DNA of 47,260 nt. It comes from Alphaproteobacteria bacterium (GTDB taxonomy: Bacteria > Pseudomonadota > Alphaproteobacteria > M2410). The position numbers and the translations under genes were made by a program. The notes beneath the pieces were generated by a model. The model was not told the origin of the DNA. It worked only from the letters and a program-made list of their open reading frames with translations, and did no database searches. The DNA lies in the NCBI GenBank assembly GCA_030614785.1, contig JAUWTJ010000027.1, positions 1 to 47,260 of the forward strand, written 5' to 3'. Positions 26,501 through 34,660 of this stretch are shown piece after piece (positions within the stretch are counted from its first letter, which is position 1; the number at the start of each line of letters is the position of its first letter).

Positions 26501-28237
26501 CGGCCCGATGAGTGAGATCAGCGACATCACAAGTTCTTCGCGAATGGGGTCAATGGGTGGATTGGTGACCTGAGCAAAGCGCTGTTTGAAATAATCATAG
26601 AGCCGCTTCGGACGATCCGACAGAACTGCGAGCGGCGTGTCTGTCCCCATGGAGCCAATGGGGTCCAGCCCTTCAAGCGCCATGGGCGTGAGGAAGCTTT
26701 TCAGATCTTCCCGGGTATAGCCGAAAGCCTGTTGCCAGGTCAGGAGCGTTCCGGCATCCGGAGCCATGGGGGCGACTTCATTTGGCAGGTCATGAATATT
26801 GATCTGGGTCTGGTCGAGCCACGCCTGATAGGGGCGGGCTTTGGCAAGGTCTGACTTGATTTCTTCATCATCAATGATGCGCCCCTCTTCCATGTCGATG
26901 AGGAACATCTTGCCAGGTTGAAGACGCCATTTCCTGGTTATTTTTTCTTCCGGAATGGGAAGAACGCCAACCTCGGAGCCCATGATAACCATGTCATCGT
27001 CGGTCACGATATAGCGCGCCGGGCGCAGGCCATTGCGGTCAAGGGTTGCGCCAATCTGGCGGCCATCGGTAAAGGCAACACCGGCGGGGCCATCCCACGG
27101 CTCCATAAGAGCAGCGTGATATTCGTAGAACGCGCGGCGATCCTCGTCCATCAGGGGATTGTTGGACCAGGCCTCGGGGATCATCATCATCATGCCGTGG
27201 GCGAGCGAATAGCCCCCCGCGACGAGAAGCTCGAGCGCATTGTCAAAGGTTGCCGAATCGGACGCCCCGTCGCCGATCAGCGGCCAGAGTTTGTCGAGGT
27301 CTTGACCCAGAACGCTGGACAGCATCGTGTGCCGGCGCGCCGCCATCCAGTTGGTATTGCCCTGGACCGTATTGATTTCGCCGTTGTGGCACAGATAACG
27401 AAACGGCTGGGCCAGTTTCCATGAGGGGAATGTGTTGGTGGAGAAGCGCTGATGGACAAGAGCGAGAGCAGATTCCAGTCGCTCGTCGTTGAGGTCGAGA
27501 TAATAGTTCGGCAAGTTTCCAGCAAGGACCATGCCTTTGTAGACAATCGTCCGTGAAGAGAGCGTCGTGATATAAAAATCTGCCTGCCCCTCCAGTCCAC
27601 TGGTCCTGACCGCGCGATGGATTTGCTTGCGGATCACAAACAGACGGCGTTCAAAATCCTCGACGCTCTTCAGGTCCTTGCTGCGACCGATGAAAACCTG
27701 ACGCACAACAGGCTCGTTGGGCTTGACACTCTCGCCGAGGAACGCGCTGTTGGTGGGAACATCGCGCCAGCCCAGAAGTGTCTGACCTTCACTGGCAATG
27801 AATTCCTCGAAGAACGCTGCACATTGGTCGCCGGTCGCAGCATTGCGCGGCAGAAAGACCATGCCAACGGCATAGTCACCAAAGGCCGGAAGCGTAAATC
27901 CAAGCTTCGCGCAATCCTCACGCAGAAGGCGGTCGGGCACCTGTATCAGAATACCGGCCCCGTCACCGGCCAGCGGGTCAGCGCCGACCGCGCCGCGGTG
28001 ATCCAGGTTGACGAGAATTTGCAGGCCCTGAAGGACGATCTCGTGCGATTTTACGCCCTTGATGCTTGCCACAAAGCCAACACCGCAATTGTCACGCTCA
28101 TTGCGCGGGTCATAGAGACCGTGTTTTTCCGGCAAGGTTCGTGATCTGGCAGCCAGATCTTCCGCCGTCAGTTCCTCACCGGGCGCATTTTGTTGCCGGG
28201 GTTGCCGGGGTCGCCGGGGCGTCGTTTCCGCATTCAT
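23546..28237 (-). CDS. gltB: Glutamate synthase (NADPH) large subunit
   Basis: 1563 residues, full length for the bacterial enzyme. The N-terminal amidotransferase nucleophile is Cys51 in [13 protein letters not shown]; the 50 preceding residues, Arg/Pro/Gln-rich, would be removed as a propeptide. The central domain and FMN-binding synthase domain follow ([37 protein letters not shown]), with 3Fe-4S cysteines in [15 protein letters not shown]. The C-terminal GXGXG beta-helix includes [17 protein letters not shown]. Ammonia released at Cys51 is channelled to the FMN site in the cytoplasm. It is first gene of the gltBD operon, behind a 580-base upstream region. Confidence 0.97.
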   Translation of the reverse strand: MNAETTPRRPRQPRQQNAPGEELTAEDLAARSRTLPEKHGLYDPRNERDNCGVGFVASIKGVKSHEIVLQGLQILVNLDHRGAVGADPLAGDGAGILIQVPDRLLREDCAKLGFTLPAFGDYAVGMVFLPRNAATGDQCAAFFEEFIASEGQTLLGWRDVPTNSAFLGESVKPNEPVVRQVFIGRSKDLKSVEDFERRLFVIRKQIHRAVRTSGLEGQADFYITTLSSRTIVYKGMVLAGNLPNYYLDLNDERLESALALVHQRFSTNTFPSWKLAQPFRYLCHNGEINTVQGNTNWMAARRHTMLSSVLGQDLDKLWPLIGDGASDSATFDNALELLVAGGYSLAHGMMMMIPEAWSNNPLMDEDRRAFYEYHAALMEPWDGPAGVAFTDGRQIGATLDRNGLRPARYIVTDDDMVIMGSEVGVLPIPEEKITRKWRLQPGKMFLIDMEEGRIIDDEEIKSDLAKARPYQAWLDQTQINIHDLPNEVAPMAPDAGTLLTWQQAFGYTREDLKSFLTPMALEGLDPIGSMGTDTPLAVLSDRPKRLYDYFKQRFAQVTNPPIDPIREELVMSLISLIGPRPNLLDADEAGTSKRLEVSSPIISNLDLERIRQIENHVDNAFRTYTLYITYPSAGGTSAMETSLEQIFEEAERVVRSGYNILILSDRNIDRDNTPIPALLATAGVHHYLTRRGLRTSVGLVVETGEAQLVHDFCLLAGYGAEAINPYLALNTVSSIVSGLPEPITEAEGHANYLKAISKGLLKVMSKMGISTYQSYCGAQVFDAVGLSQAFLDHYFTGTRCAIGGIGLEEIAEESVHRHMVAYGDKLEYHDALDAGGELAYRLKGEAHAWTPETVALLQHSVRSGNEKMFRRYTAKIDDQEKNLRNLRGLFKLKSARAPVPLEEVEPVSEIVKRFATGAMSFGSISWEAHTTLAIAMNRIGGKSNSGEGGEETERYTPLPNGDSMRSAIKQVASGRFGVTAEYLADASDIQIKMAQGAKPGEGGQLPGHKVDERIAKVRYSTPGVGLISPPPHHDIYSIEDLAQLIHDLKNVNPVARISVKLVSEIGVGTVAAGVSKAHADHVTISGFDGGTGASPITSIQFAGSPWEIGLAETHQTLVMNNLRGRISVQVDGGLRTGRDVVIGALLGADEFGFATAALISSGCIMMRKCHLNTCPVGVATQDPELRKLYSGQPEHVINFFTFIANEVREIMAQLGFRTVNEMIGQRGCLETAEAVNHWKASGVDLSGVLSPVEPEAGISIYNCESQDHGLEKALDNMLIEKASAAIDSAKPVKIETPIRNVNRTVGAMLSGKIAKKYGHAGLAEDTIQVRFEGSAGQSFGAFLAHGISFELEGDANDYVGKGLSGGRIAIYPPKISTFLPRENIIVGNTVLYGAVGGECYFRGVAGERFAVRNSGATAVVEGVGDHGCEYMTGGVVVVIGETGRNFAAGMSGGIAYVLDADGKFEQRCNTAMVDLERVADEPVDPAADISGDHLHHDAARLRRCLEDHARYAGSAYAREILDDWANFLPKFVKIMPIDYRRALLDMQAKVDVKTVKIRALAGE

Positions 28238-28818
28238 TCAAGCCGTCTCCATCCACATCCAGTTTACCTGAGAAGCAACAGTTTCCGGCACCCCTCATCT
28301 GTTGATGAGAGCCAGCGCGCATCCATGTTGCTCCGCACCCAAAAGCGCCACCCTTCTTGATCGAGGCGGCTTCGTCACCTGGGCTGGCGGTTATGACACC
28401 AAACAGCGGTTTTGTCACGTTTTTGGGTCGTTTTTTCGCCGATGAAAATCAGCAAAGTGCGTGTCAGGTCTCGGCATTCAAGGATTTCTGCCATGTTGCA
28501 GCGCAATATCAGCGAAAAATCGAAGAAAGAAGTGCAAACGTCGGGGGGCCGAGACGCCATATTGTGGCAGATCAGCCCGCGTGAAGAAAGAGAAATGCAA
28601 ACCCGATCCGGCCCGATCCAGCCCCAAGGGATTTTCGTAACGGCTGATATCTCACGATACTCGCCCCGAATTGCATTCACCTGAGGCCTTGCGCTGCTTG
28701 TCGGACCAGGAGACACTGGTCTATAGATAATGCGAAGCGCGGATCAAAAAGCGTAATAATCCAGATCCTGACCCGGGCCGGAATGGCCAGACAGCAGGAC
28801 GCCAGAGGGAGGAACATC
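28238..28818. promoter_or_regulatory. Long intergenic region upstream of gltB and of an acyl-CoA dehydrogenase
   Basis: About 580 bases between divergent genes with no convincing gene. A hairpin CTCATC-TGTT-GATGAG (28294-28309) lies in the gltB leader, about 60 bases before its start. A dyad TGACA-N14-TGTCA (28394-28417) lies about 160 bases upstream of gltB and could be a regulator site. The rest shows nothing I can name; frames open here lack ribosome sites. Confidence 0.4.
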
Positions 28819-30042
28819 ATGGATCTCACATTCAATTCCGGGGACGAGGCCTTTCGCACCGAAGTGCAGGACTTTATCGCCGAGGCCTATACCGACGACC
28901 TGAAACAGCGGATGGCCCTGTCGCGCAACGGCTCCATTGGCAAGGATGCGATCCAGATGTGGCAGCGCCGCCTCGCGAAAAAGGGATGGCTTGGTATTAA
29001 CTGGCCGACGGAACATGGCGGCCCGGGCTTCAGCCAAACCCAGAAATATATTTTCGATATCGAAATGTCCAAGGTCGGCGCGCCCTCTGCCGGGAACATG
29101 GGGATTACCATGTGCGGCCCTGTGATCATGGAATTCGGCACCGACGCGCAGAAGGCCGAGCACCTGCCAAAGATCCGCGCTGGCGAGATCTGGTGGTGCC
29201 AGGGCTATTCGGAACCAGGCTCCGGCTCTGACCTTGCCTCCTTGCAGCTCAAGACCGAAGTCAAGGACGATCATTTCCTGATTAACGGCTCCAAGACCTG
29301 GACGACCTATGCACAGTATGCGGACTGGATGTTCTGCCTGTGCCGGACTGACAATTCGGGCAAGAAGCAGCAAGGCATCTCTTTCATACTCATTGATATG
29401 AAGGCGCCGGGTATTACCATTGACCCCATCGTTACCATTGATCAACCTGTTGCAGGTCAACAGGAAGTCAATCAGGTGTTCTTTGACGATGTCAAAGTGC
29501 CGCTGGAAAACCTCGTCGGCAATCTCAACGAAGGCTGGACCTGCGCCAAGTATCTGCTGCAGTTCGAACGCGGCAACTCCCACGCACCCGCCCTTCACCG
29601 CGCCCTCAGTGGCCTCAAGAAGATCGCTTCACAGGAAACCTCTGGCAGGGGCGACAGGCTGATTGATGATCCGGACTTCCGGATGAAACTGGCTGATGCC
29701 CACCGCGAAATTCAATCCATCGAATACAATGAGCTACGCATTTTTGCCGAACTCAATGCCGGGCAGGCCGTGGGGGCTCGCTCCTCCATGCTCAAGCTGG
29801 CTGGCAGTGAAATGGGCCAGAAACTTCAAATGCTCGGGGTCGAAGCGGCGGGTTACTATTCGCTGCCGTTTGACCGCGACACCTTTGGTGTCCTTGACGG
29901 CGACACCAACGAAGGCACTCCGGGTCCTGACTATGCCAGCCGCCTCGCACCGACCTACTTCAATCACCGCAAGACGACAATCTATGGCGGTTCAAGCGAA
30001 GTGCAGCGCATGGTCATGGCAAAGGCTATTCTGGGGCTCTAA
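28819..30042 (+). CDS. Acyl-CoA dehydrogenase, FadE type
   Basis: 407 residues. ATG at 28819 follows GGGAGGA. The FAD/substrate motif SEPGSGSDLASLQ and the C-terminal YGGSSEVQRMVMAKAILGL mark the acyl-CoA dehydrogenase family. The MCAD-type catalytic Glu position (YEGT in MCAD) is Gly here, while Glu250 in QFERG aligns with the helix-G base of isovaleryl- and long-chain dehydrogenases, so that is the likely base. Style and length resemble dehydrogenases of branched-chain or steroid side-chain degradation in actinobacteria and proteobacteria, but the substrate is inferred only. A kinase-like gene follows 30 bases later. Confidence 0.93.
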   Translation: MDLTFNSGDEAFRTEVQDFIAEAYTDDLKQRMALSRNGSIGKDAIQMWQRRLAKKGWLGINWPTEHGGPGFSQTQKYIFDIEMSKVGAPSAGNMGITMCGPVIMEFGTDAQKAEHLPKIRAGEIWWCQGYSEPGSGSDLASLQLKTEVKDDHFLINGSKTWTTYAQYADWMFCLCRTDNSGKKQQGISFILIDMKAPGITIDPIVTIDQPVAGQQEVNQVFFDDVKVPLENLVGNLNEGWTCAKYLLQFERGNSHAPALHRALSGLKKIASQETSGRGDRLIDDPDFRMKLADAHREIQSIEYNELRIFAELNAGQAVGARSSMLKLAGSEMGQKLQMLGVEAAGYYSLPFDRDTFGVLDGDTNEGTPGPDYASRLAPTYFNHRKTTIYGGSSEVQRMVMAKAILGL

Positions 30043-30072
30043 ACCAACACGTTTGATCCTGAAGGTTTATCC

Positions 30073-31068
30073 ATGACAATTCAAACGGATAGACCTTCAG
30101 AGACGCCTCCGCCTCTTACCAAAGGTCAGGCCGAAGAGGTCGCGGCAACCTGGGGCCTGAGCGGAAATTTCGCGATCACACCTTTTCATAGAGGTGAAAT
30201 TCCCCATTATCTTTGTCAGGACGGCGCGGCGGACTATTTCCTCCGCGTTTCTCCTCCGCGCGGCCAGGAGGCTGGCACTCTGGCGAGCGAGCTGGCCTGG
30301 ATCGAAGCGCTCTCAGAAATGCCGGGTGGGACAATAACCACGCCGAGGATCCTCAAGACCCGTGAGGGAAGACTTTTCCACGCGATGCGATTTGGCGATG
30401 AACTCCGGTTCGTTGTGATGCTTGAAACACTCTACGGCTTTCATCTTACCGATCCAGCCCGGGATGACTGGCACCACTACGGGCAAACCTTGCGCGGCTT
30501 TCATGAGGCCGCCAGTCGCATTCTTGAAACCGCTGAGGCGAGCTGGATCGGGCATGACAGACCCGGCTTTAGCTCGGAGACCTTTATCCTTGAAGCCTCA
30601 GAAACCCTGTTGCGAGCCCCATGGATTGAGCCGGACCTTGCACAGGCTTTCGCGACAGAAGCCGCCCATCTGTCTGAAGCGGTCCGCCGCAGCAGTCTGT
30701 TGGATGACGCGCGCTCCTTCATCCATTTTGATCTCCATCTGGCAAATCTTCTCCTGACCCCCGATGCCTGGGTCTTGCTCGACTTTGACGAATGCCGCTT
30801 CGGTCCGAGGGCCATTGACCTCGGCGTGGTTCGCCTTCACGCGCGATCGGAGGGCCGGCTGGAAGCGGCCTGGAGACCGTTCTGCGAAGGATATGGTGAC
30901 GCGAGTGTTGCCGACAACGCACCGCTCGGAACCGCCCTCAAGGCCCTGTTTCTGGCAGGCAAAATTCCGAACCGGCTCGATGTTCCGGATGTGGCGAAGG
31001 ACCCGCATGGTATTTTAAAGCACTTGCTCGACATCATTCACGACGAACGCATCGGGAGCGGATTTTGA
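30073..31068 (+). CDS. APH/choline-kinase-fold phosphotransferase
   Basis: 331 residues of the aminoglycoside phosphotransferase-like kinase family. The catalytic loop is HFDLHLANLL with Asp220 and Asn225, and the metal site is Asp237/Asp239 in LLDFDE. The N-lobe has the weak nucleotide-binding pattern typical of these proteins. It follows the acyl-CoA dehydrogenase by 30 bases and is probably co-transcribed. Comparable pairs (APH-like kinase next to an acyl-CoA dehydrogenase, as in ACAD10/11) hint at phosphorylation of a hydroxyacyl-CoA to help its removal; here that is inference. It converges on the DUF3604 gene with a 9-base gap. Confidence 0.87.
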   Translation: MTIQTDRPSETPPPLTKGQAEEVAATWGLSGNFAITPFHRGEIPHYLCQDGAADYFLRVSPPRGQEAGTLASELAWIEALSEMPGGTITTPRILKTREGRLFHAMRFGDELRFVVMLETLYGFHLTDPARDDWHHYGQTLRGFHEAASRILETAEASWIGHDRPGFSSETFILEASETLLRAPWIEPDLAQAFATEAAHLSEAVRRSSLLDDARSFIHFDLHLANLLLTPDAWVLLDFDECRFGPRAIDLGVVRLHARSEGRLEAAWRPFCEGYGDASVADNAPLGTALKALFLAGKIPNRLDVPDVAKDPHGILKHLLDIIHDERIGSGF

Positions 31069-31077
31069 CTGGATACC

Positions 31078-33009
31078 CTACTGCGCCTTCACCCAGATCG
31101 GTGAGGACCAGGCCCTTTCTATGACCGTGGCCGGAACATCTTCTGGCGGCATGCGCCCGAGGCGCAGGCTGTCGTATGTGGTCCAGCGGCAGGTCGGGTT
31201 CTGCAGGATACGGACATAGTAGAAGGCATCGTTCTGCGGACTATAGTCTTCGTCGCGCCACAGGGTTTTGATTTCTGCCGAGCCGAGGTCTTCATCGAAC
31301 GAGCAATCGCTGAGATCAACGGTGGCTCCATTGTCATCGCATTTGCCTGTCGCGGCATCAACCGAACTCCCGCCCGAACAGGCAATGTCGAACACACGCT
31401 CCTTGCGTTCTCCGTCTTCAATCCAGCCCTTGATGAGCTGCACCTTTTGCAGGGGGGCACCGTCGGGGTCGCGGATCGCCCAGACAAAAACATCAAGACC
31501 GGCGCTCTTGCCCTCCAGCGTGCCACCCATGGGGACACCGGCCTGATAGGCCGCGGCGATGCCGCTCTCTCCCAGGAGATCTTGCGGCAAATCAAATCCG
31601 GCAAAGGTTCGCAGCTTGATCCGCGTGCCGCTGGTTGCATAGACCTCCTTGCGCTGCATGGCGTCAAACAGGGCCTCGCGGGTGTTCTCTTCCGCCCAGA
31701 CGGCGGCCAACCCTCCAGGATTGCGCAGCAACGATGTTCTGTTACCCCGCCGTCCACCGGCGAGACGCTTTCTGGCCGGTGACGAATTGAGCCCGGAGGC
31801 GCCGCGAAAATCCCACTCCTCGACATCGCCCGGGTTGGAGTTGTGCGTATCTGTCGAGCCGATGAGACCAAAGGCCAGCGGGTTGAAGCCAAGCTGGTCT
31901 TCAAGGGCCAGACCGATCCCGAGCCCGTCGCGGACCATGGATGTTGGCTTGATGCACAGCGTCTCCTGGCCCTCCGCGCAAGGCGGGAAGAATTGTTCGA
32001 AGCCACACTCCTCGTCTGAAGCGCCGAAGCTTGACGAGCATTCAGAATTGCCCTTGATCTGGAACATTTCGACAAGCGGCTCGGATCGCTGGCGAAGCGC
32101 CCAGTCTTCCGGTGTGTAGGGGATGCCGTCAATGGTGTGATCGGCAAAGGCAAGTCCCCAGGTCTTGTTGGGATTGTGCGGAATGGTCAGGAACTGGCAA
32201 GGCGCCGCACAGCCGGCCTCAAGCTGCTTCCAGAGATCGATTTCAGAGGCCGCATCATAGGCGGAAACAGCGCGCGCCGGGGTTTCGCTGCTGCGGAAAA
32301 TAATGTTGCGGTGATGCTTGCCGGAATCGGCGAGCGGCGGTGAATATTCATAGGCCGCAAAGGCGGTGAATGTTCCCGGCTCATTGTGCCGCGCTGCGGC
32401 TTCCTTCACCTTTGCCCATGTGCTCCGACCCAGGGCCTCGGCCTGCTCCGGATCATCGCCATATATCGTCAGGTCACGGATCATCGGGCGGGATTCGTTC
32501 TGCTTGCGCAGGTTCAGGAAGGTCTTGATCGAAGGGGTTTCGAACGAGTCGCAAACTTCGCGGCCCGCTTTGCTTTGATCCTCCCGGGAACAGGCTTCAT
32601 GAAGCCCGAAGCCTTCGGCGTGGTCCGTCAGGGCGGCAAAATCCAGCGGGCGGGTCAGTTCAATCGCCTCGCCGGTTCGGATCGTGGCAGCCTCGCCTTT
32701 GGCAATGCGGTAGGCGGCATCCGGGTCAAGGCGATTACCAAAGAGGTAGGAGTCAAAAGACAGGTTGGTGTGAATGTGCAGGTCGCCAAAATAGACATTG
32801 CGAAGCGGATTTGCGGGCTGAACGACCCGGGCCTTTCGCTCGGGCCTTGCAAAAGCCTCCTCATTCTGGGCGTCGATTTCGGCCTGAAGATCGGCAAGGG
32901 CCTCTTCGCCGACCGGGATCATCGGCGCGCTCATGCGTTTGCCCGCGCTGTAGTAGACAACACCGAGGGCCACAATCAGGACCAGTCCAACCCAGATATA
33001 CCAACGCAT
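31078..33009 (-). CDS. DUF3604 family protein, membrane-anchored
   Basis: 643 residues. A single N-terminal membrane helix (about 4-22) is followed by a large domain with metal-site-like motifs YFGDLHIHTNLSFDS, LTDHAEGFGLHE, TIPHNPNKTWG and GSTDTHNSNPG, characteristic of DUF3604, which relates to the PHP metallohydrolase fold. Several cysteines in the middle and C-terminal parts (SECSSS, EECGFEQFFPPC, IACSGG) may form disulfides, fitting a periplasmic location. Function of the family is not established; a metal-dependent hydrolase is likely. It starts 14 bases after the rubredoxin stop and is the third gene of the P450 unit. Confidence 0.9.
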   Translation of the reverse strand: MRWYIWVGLVLIVALGVVYYSAGKRMSAPMIPVGEEALADLQAEIDAQNEEAFARPERKARVVQPANPLRNVYFGDLHIHTNLSFDSYLFGNRLDPDAAYRIAKGEAATIRTGEAIELTRPLDFAALTDHAEGFGLHEACSREDQSKAGREVCDSFETPSIKTFLNLRKQNESRPMIRDLTIYGDDPEQAEALGRSTWAKVKEAAARHNEPGTFTAFAAYEYSPPLADSGKHHRNIIFRSSETPARAVSAYDAASEIDLWKQLEAGCAAPCQFLTIPHNPNKTWGLAFADHTIDGIPYTPEDWALRQRSEPLVEMFQIKGNSECSSSFGASDEECGFEQFFPPCAEGQETLCIKPTSMVRDGLGIGLALEDQLGFNPLAFGLIGSTDTHNSNPGDVEEWDFRGASGLNSSPARKRLAGGRRGNRTSLLRNPGGLAAVWAEENTREALFDAMQRKEVYATSGTRIKLRTFAGFDLPQDLLGESGIAAAYQAGVPMGGTLEGKSAGLDVFVWAIRDPDGAPLQKVQLIKGWIEDGERKERVFDIACSGGSSVDAATGKCDDNGATVDLSDCSFDEDLGSAEIKTLWRDEDYSPQNDAFYYVRILQNPTCRWTTYDSLRLGRMPPEDVPATVIERAWSSPIWVKAQ

Positions 33010-33023
33010 TTTATGCCCCTCTT

Positions 33024-33203
33024 CTAATCAAGTTCAATCATATCAAAATCCGCCTTTGGCGTGCCGCAGGACGGGCAAATCCAGTCCCCCGGAACGTCAG
33101 CCCAGCGCGTCCCCGGCGCGATGCCTTCTGCGGGGTCGCCGAATTCTTCTTCGTACATGTGTCCGCAGGTGCGGCACTGCCATACCTTGAAAGCCTCGGC
33201 CAT
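33024..33203 (-). CDS. Rubredoxin
   Basis: A 59-residue rubredoxin, one mononuclear iron bound by four cysteines: CRTCGHMY near the start and CPSCGTPKADFD near the end, with the family hallmarks YEEEFGDPAEGI and APGTRWADVPGDW between. ATG at 33203, TAG at 33026-33024. It starts nine bases after the P450 stop and ends 14 bases before the DUF3604 start, so the three genes form one unit. It carries single electrons in the cytoplasm. Pairing with a P450 is notable because bacterial P450s normally use 2Fe-2S or 3Fe-4S ferredoxins or flavodoxin; rubredoxin usually serves AlkB-type hydroxylases. Confidence 0.96.
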   Translation of the reverse strand: MAEAFKVWQCRTCGHMYEEEFGDPAEGIAPGTRWADVPGDWICPSCGTPKADFDMIELD

Positions 33204-33212
33204 TGCCTTCCT

Positions 33213-34484
33213 CTACTGCATTTTGTAGCGAACGGGCACGGTCTTGGGCCCGCAGACGAAACTGGATTCCATGCGTTTCGGCGTGCCGTTCAGCTCGATG
33301 GATTCAAGGCGCGGCAAAAGCTCTTCCCACAGGATGCGCATTTCCATCCGGGCCAAATGTTGCCCGATGCAGACATGTGCGCCGTAACCAAAAGCCACAT
33401 GCTTGTTTGTTTCGCGATCAACGCGGAATTTGAAGGGATCGTCCCAGACGTCCTCGTCGCGGTTGCCGGACGGATAGCATAACATCATCCAGTCGCCTTT
33501 GGCAATATCAGCCCCGGCAAGGCTCGTGTCCCGGGTCGCCGAGCGCATGAAATGTTTCACCGGCGTTGACCAGCGAATGGATTCCTCGAGCAGGTTTGGA
33601 ATGAGCCCCGGGTTCGCCTTCAATTTGGCAAACTGATCCTGGTTCTCGCACAGACCCCACAGCCCGCCCGCTGTGGTGTTCGACGTAGTGTCATGACCGG
33701 CTGTTGCGGCGATGATATAATAGGACATGGCCGCAAAGTGATCGAGGGGCTCGCCCCTGATGCTGCCGTTGGCAATGACACTCGAGAGATCATCGGTCGG
33801 GCTGGCGCGGCGCTTTTCCGTCAGATCATTGAAGTAGGTGATGAAGTCACCGATGGTTTGCTGAATGGATGCCAGGAAATCATCGGTCTCCTGCGTCTCC
33901 TCACCGCTCCGGTTGACATCCGAGTCATTCGCCCCGAAAAGCTCCTGCGTCAGCTTCAACATCAGCGGCTCATCGGCCTCCGGCACGCCGAGGATCTCCA
34001 TGATAACGTGAAGCGGATAGAGGAAGGCAACGTCTCTGGCAAAATCACACGTCCCGCCCATGTCGGCCATGCGGTCGATGAAGCCTTTGGCAATCTCGCG
34101 GATGCGCGGCTCCAGTTTACGAATGTTTTGCGGCAGGAACCAGGATTGGGTCAGCCGGCGGTAGTCCATGTGGTCCGGATTATCCATTTGAACGAGCGAA
34201 CGCACCAGATGCGGCGAGCCGCCCATCATTTCGCGCACCTTGTTGTCGGCCTCGATAGTGGTCAGCGTGGCAGACTTGTCGCCATTGTGGAAAAGATCAT
34301 TGTTGCGTTCCACCTCACGGATGTCGATCTGTTTGGTGACGGCCCAGAATTTTTCCACGCCCTCAGGCTCGGCCTGCGCCAGAGGCATCTCGCGGCGCAG
34401 AAAGGTGAAGGCCTCGTCAACAGGGGTTTCCTGCGCGTACGCCTTTGGGTCAACGATTGTCTCGGCGATCTCTTGAGGGATCAT
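33213..34484 (-). CDS. Cytochrome P450
   Basis: 423 residues, a complete soluble bacterial P450. The ATG at 34484 follows GGGAGGAG. The I-helix oxygen-activation motif is AGHDTTSN, the ExxR motif is EESIRW, and the heme ligand is Cys372 in FGYGAHVCIGQHLARME. The sequence has the look of the CYP125/142/111-like bacterial clade that hydroxylates steroids, terpenes or fatty acids, but family assignment needs alignment. It is first gene of a tight unit with rubredoxin and DUF3604, within a wider acyl-CoA catabolic zone, and is followed upstream by a divergent-free gap with a SppA terminator. Confidence 0.95.
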   Translation of the reverse strand: MIPQEIAETIVDPKAYAQETPVDEAFTFLRREMPLAQAEPEGVEKFWAVTKQIDIREVERNNDLFHNGDKSATLTTIEADNKVREMMGGSPHLVRSLVQMDNPDHMDYRRLTQSWFLPQNIRKLEPRIREIAKGFIDRMADMGGTCDFARDVAFLYPLHVIMEILGVPEADEPLMLKLTQELFGANDSDVNRSGEETQETDDFLASIQQTIGDFITYFNDLTEKRRASPTDDLSSVIANGSIRGEPLDHFAAMSYYIIAATAGHDTTSNTTAGGLWGLCENQDQFAKLKANPGLIPNLLEESIRWSTPVKHFMRSATRDTSLAGADIAKGDWMMLCYPSGNRDEDVWDDPFKFRVDRETNKHVAFGYGAHVCIGQHLARMEMRILWEELLPRLESIELNGTPKRMESSFVCGPKTVPVRYKMQ

Positions 34485-34592
34485 TTGTCTGCTCCTCCCG
34501 TGCTTCGTTTTCTGAAATCTTACCCCTGTCACGCGGGATTGCAACCGGGAATCGGACATGAAGCGCGCCGAAGAAGAAAAGCAAGAAGGGGC

Positions 34593-34627
34593 AAAAGAAA
34601 TGGCCCCCGTGATTTCACAAGGGCCAT
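34593..34627 (-). terminator. Rho-independent terminator of sppA
   Basis: On the minus strand ATGGCCC pairs with GGGCCAT, with an inner GTGA/TCAC stem, and is followed by TTTCTTTT. It starts about 34 bases past the stop at 34661. Confidence 0.8.
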
Positions 34628-34660
34628 GTCTAAAGATCGATGCTGCTCCGAGAGGCGCCG

